From: Antitrichia curtipendula
Taxonomy: Eukaryota; Streptophyta; Bryopsida; Hypnales; Leucodontaceae
Assembly: GCA_951230915.1 (NCBI GenBank)
Contig: OX579637.1
Location: 744,001 to 808,000, forward strand
Length of the DNA: 64,000 nucleotides
Direction of reading: 5' to 3'
Part shown: one piece after another, positions 15,191 to 29,189 of the stretch
Numbering within the stretch: the first letter of the stretch is position 1
Layout of the letters: each line of letters begins with the position of its first letter
Notes under the pieces: model-generated
The model's input: only the letters and a program-made list of their open reading frames with translations
Told to the model about the DNA's origin: nothing
Databases searched by the model: none
Program-made: the position numbers and the translations under genes

Positions 15191-17030
15191 TTTATTATTT
15201 GTATAAATATTAATGCACCCACATGTGAATAAAAACAAATGAAAATTAAATCAGGCCTGTACTTTATTTATCCAACCAGTCACATCAAAGGTCATAGAAT
15301 TTCATTTTGAAAGCCACTTGAATAAATTTGTGTATGTTGTAATCACGCTCTAGTATTTGAATGTACAAAAATTATTTATTATTTGTATGAATATTAATGC
15401 ACCCACATGTGAATAAAAGCAAATGAGAATTAAATCAGGCCTGTACCTTATTAATCCACCCAGTCACATCAAATGTCATAGAATTTCACTTTGAAAGTGA
15501 CTTGAATAAATTTGTGTAAGTTGTAATCACGCTCTAGTATTTGAATGTACAAAATTATTTATTATTTGTATAAATATTAATGCACCCACATGTGAATAAA
15601 AACAAATGAAAATTAAATGAGGCCTGTACTTTATTTATCCAACCAGTCACATCAAAGGTCATAGAATTTCATTTTGAAAGCCACTTGAATAAATTTGTGT
15701 ATGTTGTAATCACGCTCTAGTATTTGAATGTACAAAAATTATTTATTATTTGTATGAATATTAATGCACCCACATGTGAATAAAAGCAAATGAAAATTAA
15801 ATCAGGCCTGTACTTTATTAATCCAACCAGTCACATCAAAGGTCATAGAATTTCATTTTGAAAGTCACTTGAATAAATTTGTGTATGTTGTAATCACGCT
15901 CTAGTATTTGAATGTACAAAATTATTTATTATTTGTATAAATATTAATGCACCCACATGTGAATAAAAGCAAATGAGAATTAAATCAGGCCTGTACCTTA
16001 TTAATCCACCCAGTCACATCAAAGGTCATAGAATTTCACTTTGAAAGTCACTTGAATAAATTTGTGTATGTTGTAATCACGCTCTAGTATTTGAATGTAC
16101 AAAATTATTTATTATTTGTATAAATATTAATGCACCCACATGTGAATAAAAACAAATGAAAATTAAATGAGGCCTGTACTTTATTTATCCAACCAGTCAC
16201 ATCAAAGGTCATAGAATTTCATTTTGAAAGCCACTTGAATAAATTTGTGTATGTTGTAATCACGCTCTAGTATTTGAATGTACAAAAATTATTTATTATT
16301 TGTATAAATATTAATGCACCCACATGTGAATAAAAACAAATGAAAATTAAATGAGGCCTGTACTTTATTTATCCAACCAGTCACATCAAAGGTCATAGAA
16401 TTTCATTTTGAAAGCCACTTGAATAAATTTGTGTATGTTGTAATCACGCTCTAGTATTTGAATGTACAAAAATTATTTATTATTTGTATGAATATTAATG
16501 CACCCACATGTGAATAAAAGCAAATGAGAATTAAATCAGGCCTGTACCTTATTAATCCACCCAGTCACATCAAAGGTCATAGAATTTCACTTTGAAAGTC
16601 ACTTGAATAAATTTGTGTATGTTGTAATCACGCTCTAGTATTTGAATGTACAAAATTATTTATTATTTGTATAAATATTAATGCACCCACATGTGAATAA
16701 AAACAAATGAAAATTAAATGAGGCCTGTACTTTATTTATCCAACCAGTCACATCAAAGGTCATAGAATTTCATTTTGAAAGCCACTTGAATAAATTTGTG
16801 TATGTTGTAATCACGCTCTAGTATTTGAATGTACAAAAATTATTTATTATTTGTATGAATATTAATGCACCCACATGTGAATAAAAGCAAATGAAAATTA
16901 AATCAGGCCTGTACTTTATTAATCCACCCAGTCACATCAAAGGTCATAGAATTTCATTTTGAAAGTCACTTGAATAAATTTGTGTATGTTGTAATCACGC
17001 TCTAGTATTTGAATGTACAAAATTATTTAT
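15191..17030. repeat. Short-period (1-3 monomer) cluster with +1 A lineage
   Basis: Monomers sharing TTTATTTATCCAACC, GAAAGCCACTTG and the insertion allele TACAAAAATTATTT recur here at spacings of 2, 3, 1 and 2 monomers. The GCCACTTG sites are at about 15,313, 15,680, 16,230, 16,414 and 16,781. Each carries one extra A, so these monomers are 184 bp. The cluster looks like a local recent expansion of one monomer lineage interleaved with ordinary A monomers. Confidence 0.8.
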
Positions 17031-19240
17031 TATTTGTATAAATATTAATGCACCCACATGTGAATAAAAACAAATGAGAATTAAATCGGGCCTGTACCTT
17101 ATTAATCCACCCAGTCACATCAAATGTCATAGAATTTCACTTTGAAAGTGACTTGAATAAATTTGTGTAAGTTGTAATCACGCTCTAGTATTTGAATGTA
17201 CAAAATTATTTATTATTTGTATAAATATTAATGCACCCACATGTGAATAAAAGCAAATGAAAATTAAATCAGGCCTGTACTTTATTAATCCAACCCGTCA
17301 CATCAAAGGTCATAGAATTTCATTTTGAAAGTCACTTGAATAAATTTGTGTAAGTTGTAATCACGCTCTAGTAATTGAATGTACAAAATTATTTATTATT
17401 TGTATAAATATTAATGCACCCACATGTGAATAAAAGCAAATGAAAATTAAATCAGGCCTGTACTTTATTAATCCAACCAGTCACATCAAAGGTCATAGAA
17501 TTTCATTTTGAAAGTCACTTGAATAAATTTGTGTATGTTGTAATCACGCTCTAGTATTTGAATGTACAAAATTATTTATTATTTGTATAAATATTAATGC
17601 ACCCACATGTGAATAAAAACAAATGAGAATTAAATCGGGCCTGTACCTTATTAATCCACCCAGTCACATCAAATGTCATAGAATTTCACTTTGAAAGTGA
17701 CTTGAATAAATTTGTGTAAGTTGTAATCACGCTCTAGTATTTGAATGTACAAAATTATTTATTATTTGTATAAATATTAATGCACCCACATGTGAATAAA
17801 AGCAAATGAAAATTAAATCAGGCCTGTACTTTATTAATCCAACCCGTCACATCAAAGGTCATAGAATTTCACTTTGAAAGTGACTTCAATAAATTTGAGT
17901 AAGTTGTAATCACGCTCTAGTATTTGAATGTACAAAATTATTTATTATTTGTATAAATATTAATGCACCCACATGTGAATAAAAGCAAATGAAAATTAAA
18001 TCAGGCCTGTACTTTATTAATCCAACCAGTCACATCAAAGGTCATAGAATTTCATTTTGAAAGTTACTTGAATAAATTTGTGTATGTTGTAATCACGCTC
18101 TAGTATTTGAATGTACAAAATTATTTATTATTTGTATAAATATTAATGCACCCACATGTGAATAAAAACAAATGAAAATTAAATCAGGCCTGTACTTTAT
18201 TAATCCAACCAGTCACATCAAAGGTCATAGAATTTCATTTTGAAAGTCACTTGAATAAATTTGTGTAAATTGTAAACACGCTCTAGTATTTGAATGTACA
18301 AATTTATTTAATATTTGTAAAAAGATTAATGCAACTACACTTGAACAAAAGCAAATGGAAATTAAACCAGACCTGTACTTTATTAATCCAACCAGTCACA
18401 TCAAAGGTCATAGAATTTCATTTTGAAAGTGACTTGAATAAATTTGAGTAAGTTGTAAACACGCACTAGTATTTGAATGTACAAAATTATTTAATATTTG
18501 TATAAATATTAATGCACCCACATGTGAATAAAAACAAATGTAAATTAAATCAGACCTGTACTTTATTAATCCACCCAGTCACATCAAATGTCATAGAATT
18601 TCATTTTGAAAGTGACTTGAATAAATTTGAGTAAGTTGTAATCACGCTCTAGTATTTGAATGTACAAAATTATTTATTATTTGTATAAATATTAATGCAC
18701 CCACATGTGAATAAAAGCAAATGAAAATTAAATCAGGCCTGTACTTTATTAATCCAACCAGTCACATCAAAGGTCATAGAATTTCACTTTGAAAGTGACT
18801 TCAATAAATTTGAGTAAGTTGTAATCACGCTCTAGTATTTGAATGTACAAAATTATTTATTATTTGTATAAATATTAATGCACCCACATGTGAATAAAAG
18901 CAAATGAAAATTAAATCAGGTCTGTACTTTATTAATCCACCCAGTCACATCAAATGTCATAGAATTTCACTTTGAAAGTGACTTGAATAAATTTGTGTAA
19001 GTTGTAATCACGCTATAGGATTTGAATGTACAAAATTATTTATTATTTGTATAAATATTAATGCACCCACATGTGAATAAAAGCCAATGAAGATTAAATG
19101 AGGCCTGTTATTTACTAATCCAACCAGTCACATCAAAGGTCATAGAATTTCACTTTAAAAGTGACTTGAATAAATTTGTGTAAGTTGTAATCACGCTCTA
19201 GTATTTGAATGTACAAAATTATTTATTATTTGTATAAATA

Positions 19241-21620
19241 TTAATGCACGCACATGTGAATAAAAGCAAATGAGAATTAAATCAGGTCTGTACCTTATTA
19301 ATCCACCCAGTCACATCAAATGTCATAGAATTTCACTTTGAAAGTGACTTGAATAAATTTGAGTAAGCTGGAAACACGCTCTAGTATTTGAATTTACAGA
19401 ATTATTTATTATTTGTATAAATATTAATGCACCCACATGTGAATAAAAGCAAATGAAAATTAAATCAGGCCTGTACTTTATTAATCCACCCAGTCACATC
19501 AAATGTCATAGAATTTTCTTTTGAAAGTCACTTGAATAAATTTGTGTAAGTTGTAATCACGCTCTAGTATTTGAATGTACAAAATTATTTATTATTTGTA
19601 TAAATATTAATGCACCCACATGTGAATAAAAACAAATGAAAATTAAATGAGGCCTGTACTTTATTAATCCAACCAGTCACATCAAAGGTCATAGAATTTC
19701 ATTTTGAAAGTCACTTGAATAAATTTGTGTATGTTGTAATCACGCTCTAGTATTTGAATGTACAAAAATTATTTATTATTTGTATGAATATTAATGCACC
19801 CACATGTGAATAAAAGCAAATGAGAATTAAATCAGGCCTGTACCTTATTAATCCACCCAGTCACATCAAATGTCATAGAATTTCACTTTGAAAGTGACTT
19901 GAATAAATTTGAGTAACTTGTAAACACGCACTAGTATTTGAATGTACAAAATTATTTAATATTTGTAAAAAGAATAATGCAACTACACTTGAACAAAAGC
20001 AAATGGGAATTAAACCAGACCTGTACTTTATTAATCCACCCAGTCACATCAAAGGTCATAGAATTTCATTTTGAAAGTGACTTGAATAAATTTGTGTAAG
20101 TTGTAATCACGCTCTAGTATTTGAATGTACAAAATTATTTAATATTTGTAAAAAGATTAATGCAACTACACTTGAACAAAAGCAAATGGGAATTAAATCA
20201 GGCCTGTACTTTATTAATCCACCCAGTCACATCAAATGTCATAGAATTTCACTTTGAAAGTGACTTGAGTAAATTTGTGTAAGTTGTAATCACGCTCTAG
20301 TATTTGAATGTACAAAATTATTTATTATTTGTATAAATATTAATACACCCACATGTGAATAAAAGCAAATGAAAATTAAATCAGGCCTGTACTTTATTAA
20401 TCCAACCAGTCACATCAAAGGTCATAGAATTTCATTTTGAAAGTTACTTGAATAAATTTGTGGATGTTGTAATCACGCTCTAGTATTTGAATGTACAAAA
20501 TTATTTATTATTTGTATAAATATTAATGCACCCACATGTGAATAAAAGCAAATGAGAATTAAATCAGGTCTGTACCTTATTAATCCACCCAGTCACATCA
20601 AATGTCATAGAATTTCACTTTGAAAGTGACTTGAATAAATTTGAGTAAGCTGGAAACACGCTCTAGTATTTGAATTTACAGAATTATTTATTATTTGTAT
20701 AAATATTAATGCACCCACATGTGAATAAAAGCAAATGAAAATTAAATCAGGCCTGTACTTTATTAATCCACCCAGTCACATCAAATGTCATAGAATTTTC
20801 TTTTGAAAGTCACTTGAATAAATTTGTGTAAGTTGTAATCACGCTCTAGTAATTGAATGTACAAAATTATTTATTATTTGTATAAATATTAATGCACCCA
20901 CATGTGAATAAAAACAAATGAAAATTAAATGAGGCCTGTACTTTATTAATCCAACCAGTCACATCAAAGGTCATAGAATTTCATTTTGAAAGTCACTTGA
21001 ATAAATTTGTGTATGTTGTAATCACGCTCTAGTATTTGAATGTACAAAAATTATTTATTATTTGTATGAATATTAATGCACCCACATGTGAATAAAAGCA
21101 AATGAGAATTAAATCAGGCCTGTACCTTATTAATCCACCCAGTCACATCAAATGTCATAGAATTTCACTTTGAAAGTGACTTGAATAAATTTGAGTAACT
21201 TGTAAACACGCACTAGTATTTGAATGTACAAAATTATTTAATATTTGTAAAAAAATAATGCAACTACACTTGAACAAAAGCAAATGGGAATTAAACCAGA
21301 CCTGTACTTTATTAATCCACCCAGTCACATCAAAGGTCATAGAATTTCACTTTGAAAGTCACTTGAATAAATTTGTGTAAGTTGTAATCACGCTCTAGTA
21401 TTTGAATGTACAAAATTATTTAATATTTGTAAAAAGATTAATGCAACTACACTTGAACAAAAGCAAATGGGAATTAAATCAGGCCTGTACTTTATTAATC
21501 CACCCAGTCACATCAAAGGTCATAGAATTTCACTTTGAAAGTGACTTGAGTAAATTTGTGTAAGTTGTAATCACGCTCTAGTATTTGAATGTACAAAATT
21601 ATTTATTATTTGTATAAATA
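19241..21620. repeat. 7-monomer higher-order repeat, first pair
   Basis: Landmarks recur 1,282 bp apart (7 x 183 plus one inserted A): CAGGTCTGTACC (19,283 and 20,565) and the B-like head ATTTGTAAAA (19,961 and 21,243). The order of variant monomers is the same in both copies, including the +1 A allele TACAAAAATTATT and TTTGTATGAATATT. The match fades near 21,620. It is related to the second 7-mer pair at 24,247-26,839. Confidence 0.8.
21155..21340 (-). other. Spurious 61-codon open frame inside satellite
   Basis: This is the longest open frame in the window and is not a gene. Because 183 is 61 codons, reading frames keep phase from monomer to monomer, and each frame normally meets a stop in every unit. 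In this frame, type A heads stop at TGA within AGGCCTGA, and B and C heads stop a little later. Here a one-base deletion near 21,250 (TTGTAAAAAAATAATG against TTGTAAAAAGAATAATG near 19,963) shifts the frame past those stops. The start ATG and the stop TGA both lie in the same GTCATAG motif, in adjacent monomers. It has no recognisable domain. Confidence 0.93.
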
Positions 21621-24246
21621 TTAATGCACCCACATGTGAATAAAAACAAATGAAAATTAAATCAGGCCTGTACTTTATTAATCCAACCAGTCACATCAAA
21701 GGTCATAGAATTTCATTTTGAAAGTCACTTGAATAAATTTGTGTAAATTGTAAACACGCTCTAGTATTTGAATGTACAATTTTATTTAATATTTGTAAAA
21801 AGATTAATGCAACTACACTTGAACAAAAGCAAATGGAAATTAAACCAGACCTGTACTTTATTAATCCAACCAGTCACATCAAAGGTCATAGAATTTCATT
21901 TTGAAAGTGACTTGAATAAATTTGAGTAACTTGTAAACACGCACTAGTATTTGAATGTACAAAATTATTTAATATTTGTATAAATATTAATGCACCCACA
22001 TGTGAATAAAAACAAATGAAAATTAAATCAGACCTGTACTTTATTAATCCAACCAGTCACATCAAATGTCATAGAATTTCATTTTGAAAGTGACTTGAAT
22101 AAATTTGTGTAAGTTGTAAACACGCTCTAGTATTTGAATGTACAGAAATATTTATTATTTGTATAAAATATTAATGCACCCACATGCGAATAAAAGCAAA
22201 TGAAAATTAAATCAAACCTGTACTTTATTAATCCACCCAGTCACATCAAAGGTTATAGAATTTCACTTTGAAAGTCACTTGAATAAATTTGTGTAAGTTG
22301 TAATCACGCTCTAGTATTTGAATGTACAAAATTATTTATTATTTGTATAAATATTAATGCACCCACATGTGAATAAAAGCAAATGAAAATTAAATCAGGC
22401 CTTTACTTTATTAATCCAACCAGTCACATCAAAGGTCATAGAATTTCATTTTGAAAGTCACTTGAATAAATTTGTGTAAGTTGTAATCAGGCTCTAGTAT
22501 TTGAATGTACAAAATTATTTATTATTTGTATAAATATTAATGCACCCACATGTGAATAAAAGCAAATGAAAATTAAATCAGGCCTGTACTTTATTAATCC
22601 ACCCAGTCACATCAAATGTCATAGAATTTCACTTTGAAAGTCACTTGAATAAATTTGTGTAAGTTGTAATCACGCTCTAGTATTTGAATGTACAAGATTA
22701 TTTATTATTTGTATAAATATTAATGCACCCACATGTGAATAAAAGCAAATGAAAATTGAATCAGGCCTGTACTTTATTAATCCAACCAGTCACATCAAAT
22801 GTCATAGAATTTCATTTTGAAAGTCACTTGAATAAATTTGTGTATGTTGTAATCACGCTCTAGTATTTGAATGTACAAAATTATTTATTATTTGTTTAAA
22901 TATTAATGAACCCACATGTGAATAAAAGCAAATGAAAATTAAATCAGGCCTGTACTTTATTAATCCACCCAGTCACATCAAATGTCATAGAATTTCATTT
23001 TGAAAGTCACTTGAATAAATTTGAGTAAGCTGGAAACACGCTCTAGTATTTGAATGTACAGAAATATTTATTATTTGTATAAATATTAATGCACCCACAT
23101 GTGAATAAAAGCAAATGAAAATTAAATCAGGCCTGTACTTTATTAATCCAACCAGTCACATCAAAGGTCATAGAATTTCACTTTGAAAGTGACTTGAATA
23201 AATTTGTGTAAGTTGTAATCACGCTCTAGTAATTGAATGTACAAAATTATTTATTATTTGTATAAATATTAATGCACCCACATGTGAATAAAAGCAAATG
23301 AAAATTAAATCAGGCCTGTACTTTACTAATCCAACCAGTCACATCAAAGGTCATAGAATTTCACTTTGAAAGTGACTTGAATAAATTTGAGTAAGCTGTA
23401 AACACGCTCTAGTATTTGAATGTACAGAAATATTTAACTTTTGTATAAACATTAATGGACCCACATGTGAATAAAAGCAAATGAAAATTAAATCAGGCCT
23501 GTACTTTATTAATCCACCCAGTCACATCAAACGTCATAGAATTTCACTTTGAAAGTGACTTGAATAAATTTGTGTAAGTTGTAATCACGCTCTAGTATTT
23601 GAATGTACAAAATTATTTATTATTTGTATAAATATTAATGCACCCACATGTGAATAAAAGCAAATGAGAATTAAATCAGGCCTGTACTTTATTAATCCAA
23701 CCAGTCACATCAAAGGTCATAGAATTTCATTTTGAAAGTCACTTGAATAAATTTGTGTATGTTGTAATCACGCTCTAGTATTTGAATGTACAAAATTATT
23801 TATTATTTGTATAAATATTAATGCACCCACATGTGAATAAAGCAAATGAGAATTAAATCAGGCCTGTACCTTATTAATCCACCCAGTCACATCAAATGTC
23901 ATAGAATTTCACTTTGAAAGTGACTTGAATAAATTTGTGTAAGTTGTAATCTCGCTCTAGTATTTGAATGTACAAAATTATTTATTATTGTATAAATATT
24001 AATGCACCCACATGTGAATAAAAGCAAATGAAAATTAAATCAGGCCTGTACCTTATTAATCCACCCAGTCACATCAAAGGTCATAGAATTTCACTTTGAA
24101 AGTGACTTCAATAAATTTGAGTAAGTTGTAATCACGCTCTAGTATTTGAATGTACAAAATTATTTATTATTTGTATAAATATTAATGCACCCACATGTGA
24201 ATAAAAGCAAATGAAAATTAAATCAGGCCTGTACTTTATTAATCCA

Positions 24247-26839
24247 ACCAGTCACATCAAAGGTCATAGAATTTCACTTTGAAAGTGACTTGAATAAATT
24301 TGTGTAAGTTGTAATCACGCTCTAGTATTTGAATGTACAAAATTATTTATTATTTGTATAAATATTAATGCACCCACATGTGAATAAAAGCAAATGAAAA
24401 TTAAATGAGGCCTGTTATTTACTAATCCAACCAGTCACATCAAAGGTCATAGAATTTCACTTTAAAAGTGCCTTGAATAAATTTGTGTAAGTTGTAATCA
24501 CGCTCTAGTATTTGAATGTACAAAATTATTTATTATTTGTATAAATATTAATACACCCACATGTGAATAAAAGCAAATGAAAATTAAATCAGGCCTGTAC
24601 TTTATTAATCCAACCAGTCACATCAAAGGTCATAGAATTTCATTTTGAAAGTTACTTGAATAAATTTGTGTATGTTGTAATCACGCTCTAGTATTTGAAT
24701 GTACAAAATTATTTATTATTTGTATAAATATTAATGCACGCACATGTGAATAAAAGCAAATGAGAATTAAATCAGGCCTGTACCTTATTAATCCACTCAG
24801 TCACATCAAATGTCATAGAATTTCACTTTGAAAGTGACTTTAATAAATTTGAGTAAGCTGGAAACACGCTCTAGTATTTGAATTTACAAAATTATTTATT
24901 ATTTGTATAAATATTATTGCACCCACATGTGAATAAAAGCAAATGAAAATTAAATCAGGCCTGTACTTTATTAATCCACCCAGTCACATCAAATGTCATA
25001 GAATTTTCTTTTGAAAGTCACTTGAATAAATTTGTGTAAGTTGTAATCACGCTCTAGTATTTGAATGTACAAAATTATTTATTATTTGTATAAATATTAA
25101 TGCACCCACATGTGAATAAAAACAAATGAAAATTAAATGAGGCCTGTACTTTATTAATCCAACCAGTCACATCAAAGGTCATAGAATTTCATTTTGAAAG
25201 TCACTTGAATAAATTTGTGTATTTTGTAATCACGCTCTAGTATTTGAATGTACAAAAATTATTTATTATTTGTATGAATATTAATGCACCCACATGTGAA
25301 TAAAAGCAAATGAGAATTAAATCAGGCCTGTACCTTATTAATCCACCCAGTCACATCAAATGTCATAGAATTTCACTTTGAAAGTGACTTGAATAAATTT
25401 GAGTAACTTGTAAACACGCACTAGTATTTGAATGTACAAAATTATTTAATATTTGTAAAAAGAATAATGCAACTACACTTGAACAAAAGCAAATGGGAAT
25501 TAAACCAGACCTGTACTTTATTAATCCACCCAGTCACATCAAAGGTCATAGAATTTCACTTTGAAAGTGACTTGAATAAATTTGTGTAAGTTGTAATCAC
25601 GCTCTAGTATTTGAATGTACAAAATTATTTATTATTTGTATAAATATTAATGCACCCACATGTGAATAAAAGCAAATGAAAATTAAATGAGGCCTGTTAT
25701 TTACTAATCCAACCAGTCACATCAAAGGTCATAGAATTTCACTTTAAAAGTGCCTTGAATAAATTTGTGTAAGTTGTAATCACGCTCTAGTATTTGAATG
25801 TACAAAATTATTTATTATTTGTATAAATATTAATACACCCACATGTGAATAAAAGCAAATGAAAATTAAATCAGGCCTGTACTTTATTAATCCAACCAGT
25901 CACATCAAAGGTCATAGAATTTCATTTTGAAAGTTACTTGAATAAATTTGTGTATGTTGTAATCACGCTCTAGTATTTGAATGTACAAAATTATTTATTA
26001 TTTGTATAAATATTAATGCACGCACATGTGAATAAAAGCAAATGAGAATTAAATCAGGCCTGTACCTTATTAATCCACTCAGTCACATCAAATGTCATAG
26101 AATTTCACTTTGAAAGTGACTTGAATAAATTTGAGTAAGCTGGAAACACGCTCTAGTATTTGAATTTACAAAATTATTTATTATTTGTATAAATATTATT
26201 GCACCCACATGTGAATAAAAGCAAATGAAAATTAAATCAGGCCTGTACTTTATTAATCCACCCAGTCACATCAAATGTCATAGAATTTTCTTTTGAAAGT
26301 CACTTGAATAAATTTGTGTAAGTTGTAATCACGCTCTAGTATTTGAATGTACAAAATTATTTATTATTTGTATAAATATTAATGCACCCACATGTGAATA
26401 AAAACAAATGAAAATTAAATGAGGCCTGTACTTTATTAATCCAACCAGTCACATCAAAGGTCATAGAATTTCATTTTGAAAGTCACTTGAATAAATTTGT
26501 GTATTTTGTAATCACGCTCTAGTATTTGAATGTACAAAAATTATTTATTATTTGTATGAATATTAATGCACCCACATGTGAATAAAAGCAAATGAGAATT
26601 AAATCAGGCCTGTACCTTATTAATCCACCCAGTCACATCAAATGTCATAGAATTTCACTTTGAAAGTCACTTGAATAAATTTGAGTAACTTGTAAACACG
26701 CACTAGTATTTGAATGTACAAAATTATTTAATATTTGTAAAAAGAATAATGCAACTACACTTGAACAAAAGCAAATGGGAATTAAACCAGACCTGTACTT
26801 TATTAATCCACCCAGTCACATCAAAGGTCATAGAATTTC
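24247..26839. repeat. 7-monomer higher-order repeat, second pair
   Basis: Copy 1 (24,247-25,528) and copy 2 (25,529-26,810) are offset by 1,282 bp. Both carry GGCCTGTTATTTACTAATCC, AAAAGTGCCTTGAA, AATACACCCAC, TTATTGCACCC, GTATTTTGTAATC and the extra A. I noticed only two differences: GACTTTAATAAA near 24,838 in copy 1, and AAAGTCAC near 26,667 in copy 2. Near-identity suggests a recent tandem duplication. The GGCCTGTTATTTAC marker also occurs near 19,100, so the unit is related to the first 7-mer pair. Confidence 0.87.
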
Positions 26840-29189
26840 ATTTTGAAAGTGACTTGAATAAATTTGTGTAAGTTGTAATCACGCTCTAGTATTTGAATGT
26901 ACAAAATTATTTAATATTTGTAAAAAGATTAATGCAACTACACTTGAACAAAAGCAAATGGGAATTAAATCAGGCCTGTACTTTATTAATCCACCCAGTC
27001 ACATCAAATGTCATAGAATTTCATTTTGAAAGTCACTTGAGTAAATTTTTGTAAGTTGTAATCACGCTCTAGTATTTGAATGTACAAAATTATTTATTAT
27101 TTGTATAAATATTAATGCACCCACATGTGAATAAAAACAAATGAAAATTAAATGAGGCCTGTACTTTATTAATCCAACCCGTCACATCAAAGGTCATAGA
27201 ATTTCATTTTGAAAGTGACTTGAATAAATTTGTGTAAATTGTAAACACGCTCTAGTATTTGAATGTACAAATTTATTTAATATTTATAAAAAGATTAATG
27301 CAACTACACTTGAACAAAAGCAAATGGAAATTAAACCAGACCTGTACTTTATTAATCCAACCAGTCACATCAAAGGTCATAGAATTTCATTTTGAAAGTG
27401 ATTTGAGTAAATTTGAGTAAGTTGTAAACACGCACTAGTATTTGAATGTACAAAATTATTTAATATTTGTATAAATATTAATGCACCCACATGTGAATAA
27501 AAACAAATGTAAATTAAATCAGACCTGTACTTTATTAATCCACCCAGTCACATCAAATGTCATAGAATTTCATTTTGAAAGTGACTTGAATAAATTTGAG
27601 TAAGTTGTAAACACGCTCTAGTATTTGAATGTACAAAATTATTGATTATTTGTATAAAATATTAATGCACCCACATGCGAATAAAAGCAAATGAAAATTA
27701 AATCAAACCTGTACTTTATTAATCCACCCAGTCACATCAAAGGTTATAGAATTTCATTTTGAAAGTCACTTGAATAAATTTGTGTAAGTTGTAAACACGC
27801 TCTAGTATTTGAATGTACAAAATTATTTAATATTTGTAAAAAGATTAATGCAACTACACTTGAACAAAAGCAAATGGGAATTAAACCAGACCTGTACTTT
27901 ATTAATCCACCCAGTCACATCAAAGGTCATAGAATTTCATTTTGAAAGTCACTTGAATAAATTTGTGTAAGTTGTAAACACGCTCTAGTATTTGAATGCA
28001 CAAATTTTTTTAATATTTGTGTAAAGATTAATGCAACTACACTTGAACAAAAGCAAATGGGAATTAAACCAGACCTCTACATTATTAATCCACCTAGTCA
28101 CATCAAATGTCATAGAATTTCATTTTGAAAGTCACTTGAATAAATTTGTGTAAGTTGTAATCACGCTCTAGTATTTGAATGTACAAAATTATTTATTATT
28201 TGTATAAATATTAATGCACCCACATGTGAATAAAAGCAAATGAAAATTAAATCAGGCCTGTACTTTATTAATCCACCCAGTCACATCAAAGGTCATAGAA
28301 TATCGTTTTGAAAGTCACTTCAATAAATTTGTGTAAGTTGTAAACACGCTCTAGTATTTGAATGCACAAAATTATTTAATATTTGTATAAAGTTCAATGC
28401 AACTACACTTGAACAAAAGCAAATGGGAATTAAACCAGACCTGTACTTCATTAATCCACCCTGTCACATCAAATGTCATAGAATTTCATTTTGAAAGTGA
28501 CTTGAATAAATTTGAGTAAGTTGTAAACACGCACTAGTATTTGAATGTACAAAATTATTTAATATTTGTATAAATATTAATGCACCCACATGTGAATAAA
28601 AGCAAATGAAAATTAAATCAGGCCTGTACTTTATTAATCCAACCAGTCACATCAAATGTCATAGAATTTCACTTTGAAAGTGACTTGAATAAATTTGAGT
28701 AAGCTGTAAACACGCTCTAGTATTTGAATGTACAGAATTATTTATTATTTGTATAAATATTAATGCACCCACATGTGAATAAAAGCAAATGAAAATTAAA
28801 TCAGGCCTGTACTTTATTAATCCAACCAGTCACATCAAAGGTCATAGAATTTCACTTTGAAAGTCACTTGAATAAATTTGTGTAAGTTGTAATCACGCTC
28901 TAGTATTTGAATGTACAAAATTATTTATTATTTGTATAAATATTAATGCACCCAGATGTGAATAAAAGCAAATAAAAATTAAATCAGGCCTGTACTTTAT
29001 TAATCCAACCAGTCACATCAAATGTCATAGAATTTCATTTTGAAAGTCACTTGAACAAATTTGTGTAAGTTGTAAACACGCTCTAGTATTTGAATGTACA
29101 AATTTATTTAATATTTGTATAAAAATTAATGCAACTACACTTGAAGAAAAGCAAATTGGAATTAAGCCAGACCTGTAAATTAATAATCC

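Larger units (their letters stand above)
1..18306. repeat. Zone 1: A-dominated subarray
   Basis: This zone holds one hundred monomers, nearly all with A heads, and sporadic B heads (about 1,465, 2,014, 3,843, 5,123, 5,672, 6,953 and 10,247). Higher-order order is loose but visible as spaced duplications in whole-monomer steps: 18 monomers (6.5 and 9.8 kb), 17 monomers (8.76 and 11.87 kb, sharing GTAATTGAATG and TTATGTGTATAAA) and 14 monomers (10.78 and 13.34 kb, sharing GAATGCACAAAATTA and GCACGCACATG). The many alleles shared among non-adjacent monomers suggest repeated shuffling rather than one clean recent amplification. No gene or transposon is seen. Confidence 0.9.
18307..28191. repeat. 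Zone 2: A monomers mixed with B-like variant
   Basis: This zone holds fifty-four monomers. It begins where the B-like head TTTAATATTTGTAAAAAGAT first appears (18,307). This head recurs among A heads, for example near 19,957, 20,140, 21,239, 25,447 and 26,729. The body allele CACGCACTAGTATTTG, which contains ACTAGT, also first appears here (18,470). Two pairs of 7-monomer repeats lie in this zone. It reads as a transition between the A-rich and the mosaic zones. Nothing other than satellite is seen. Confidence 0.85.

Noticed and set aside
21155..21340. A 61-residue minus-strand protein
   Set aside because: It lies wholly in satellite sequence, starts and stops in the same motif of adjacent monomers, and exists only because of a private one-base deletion.
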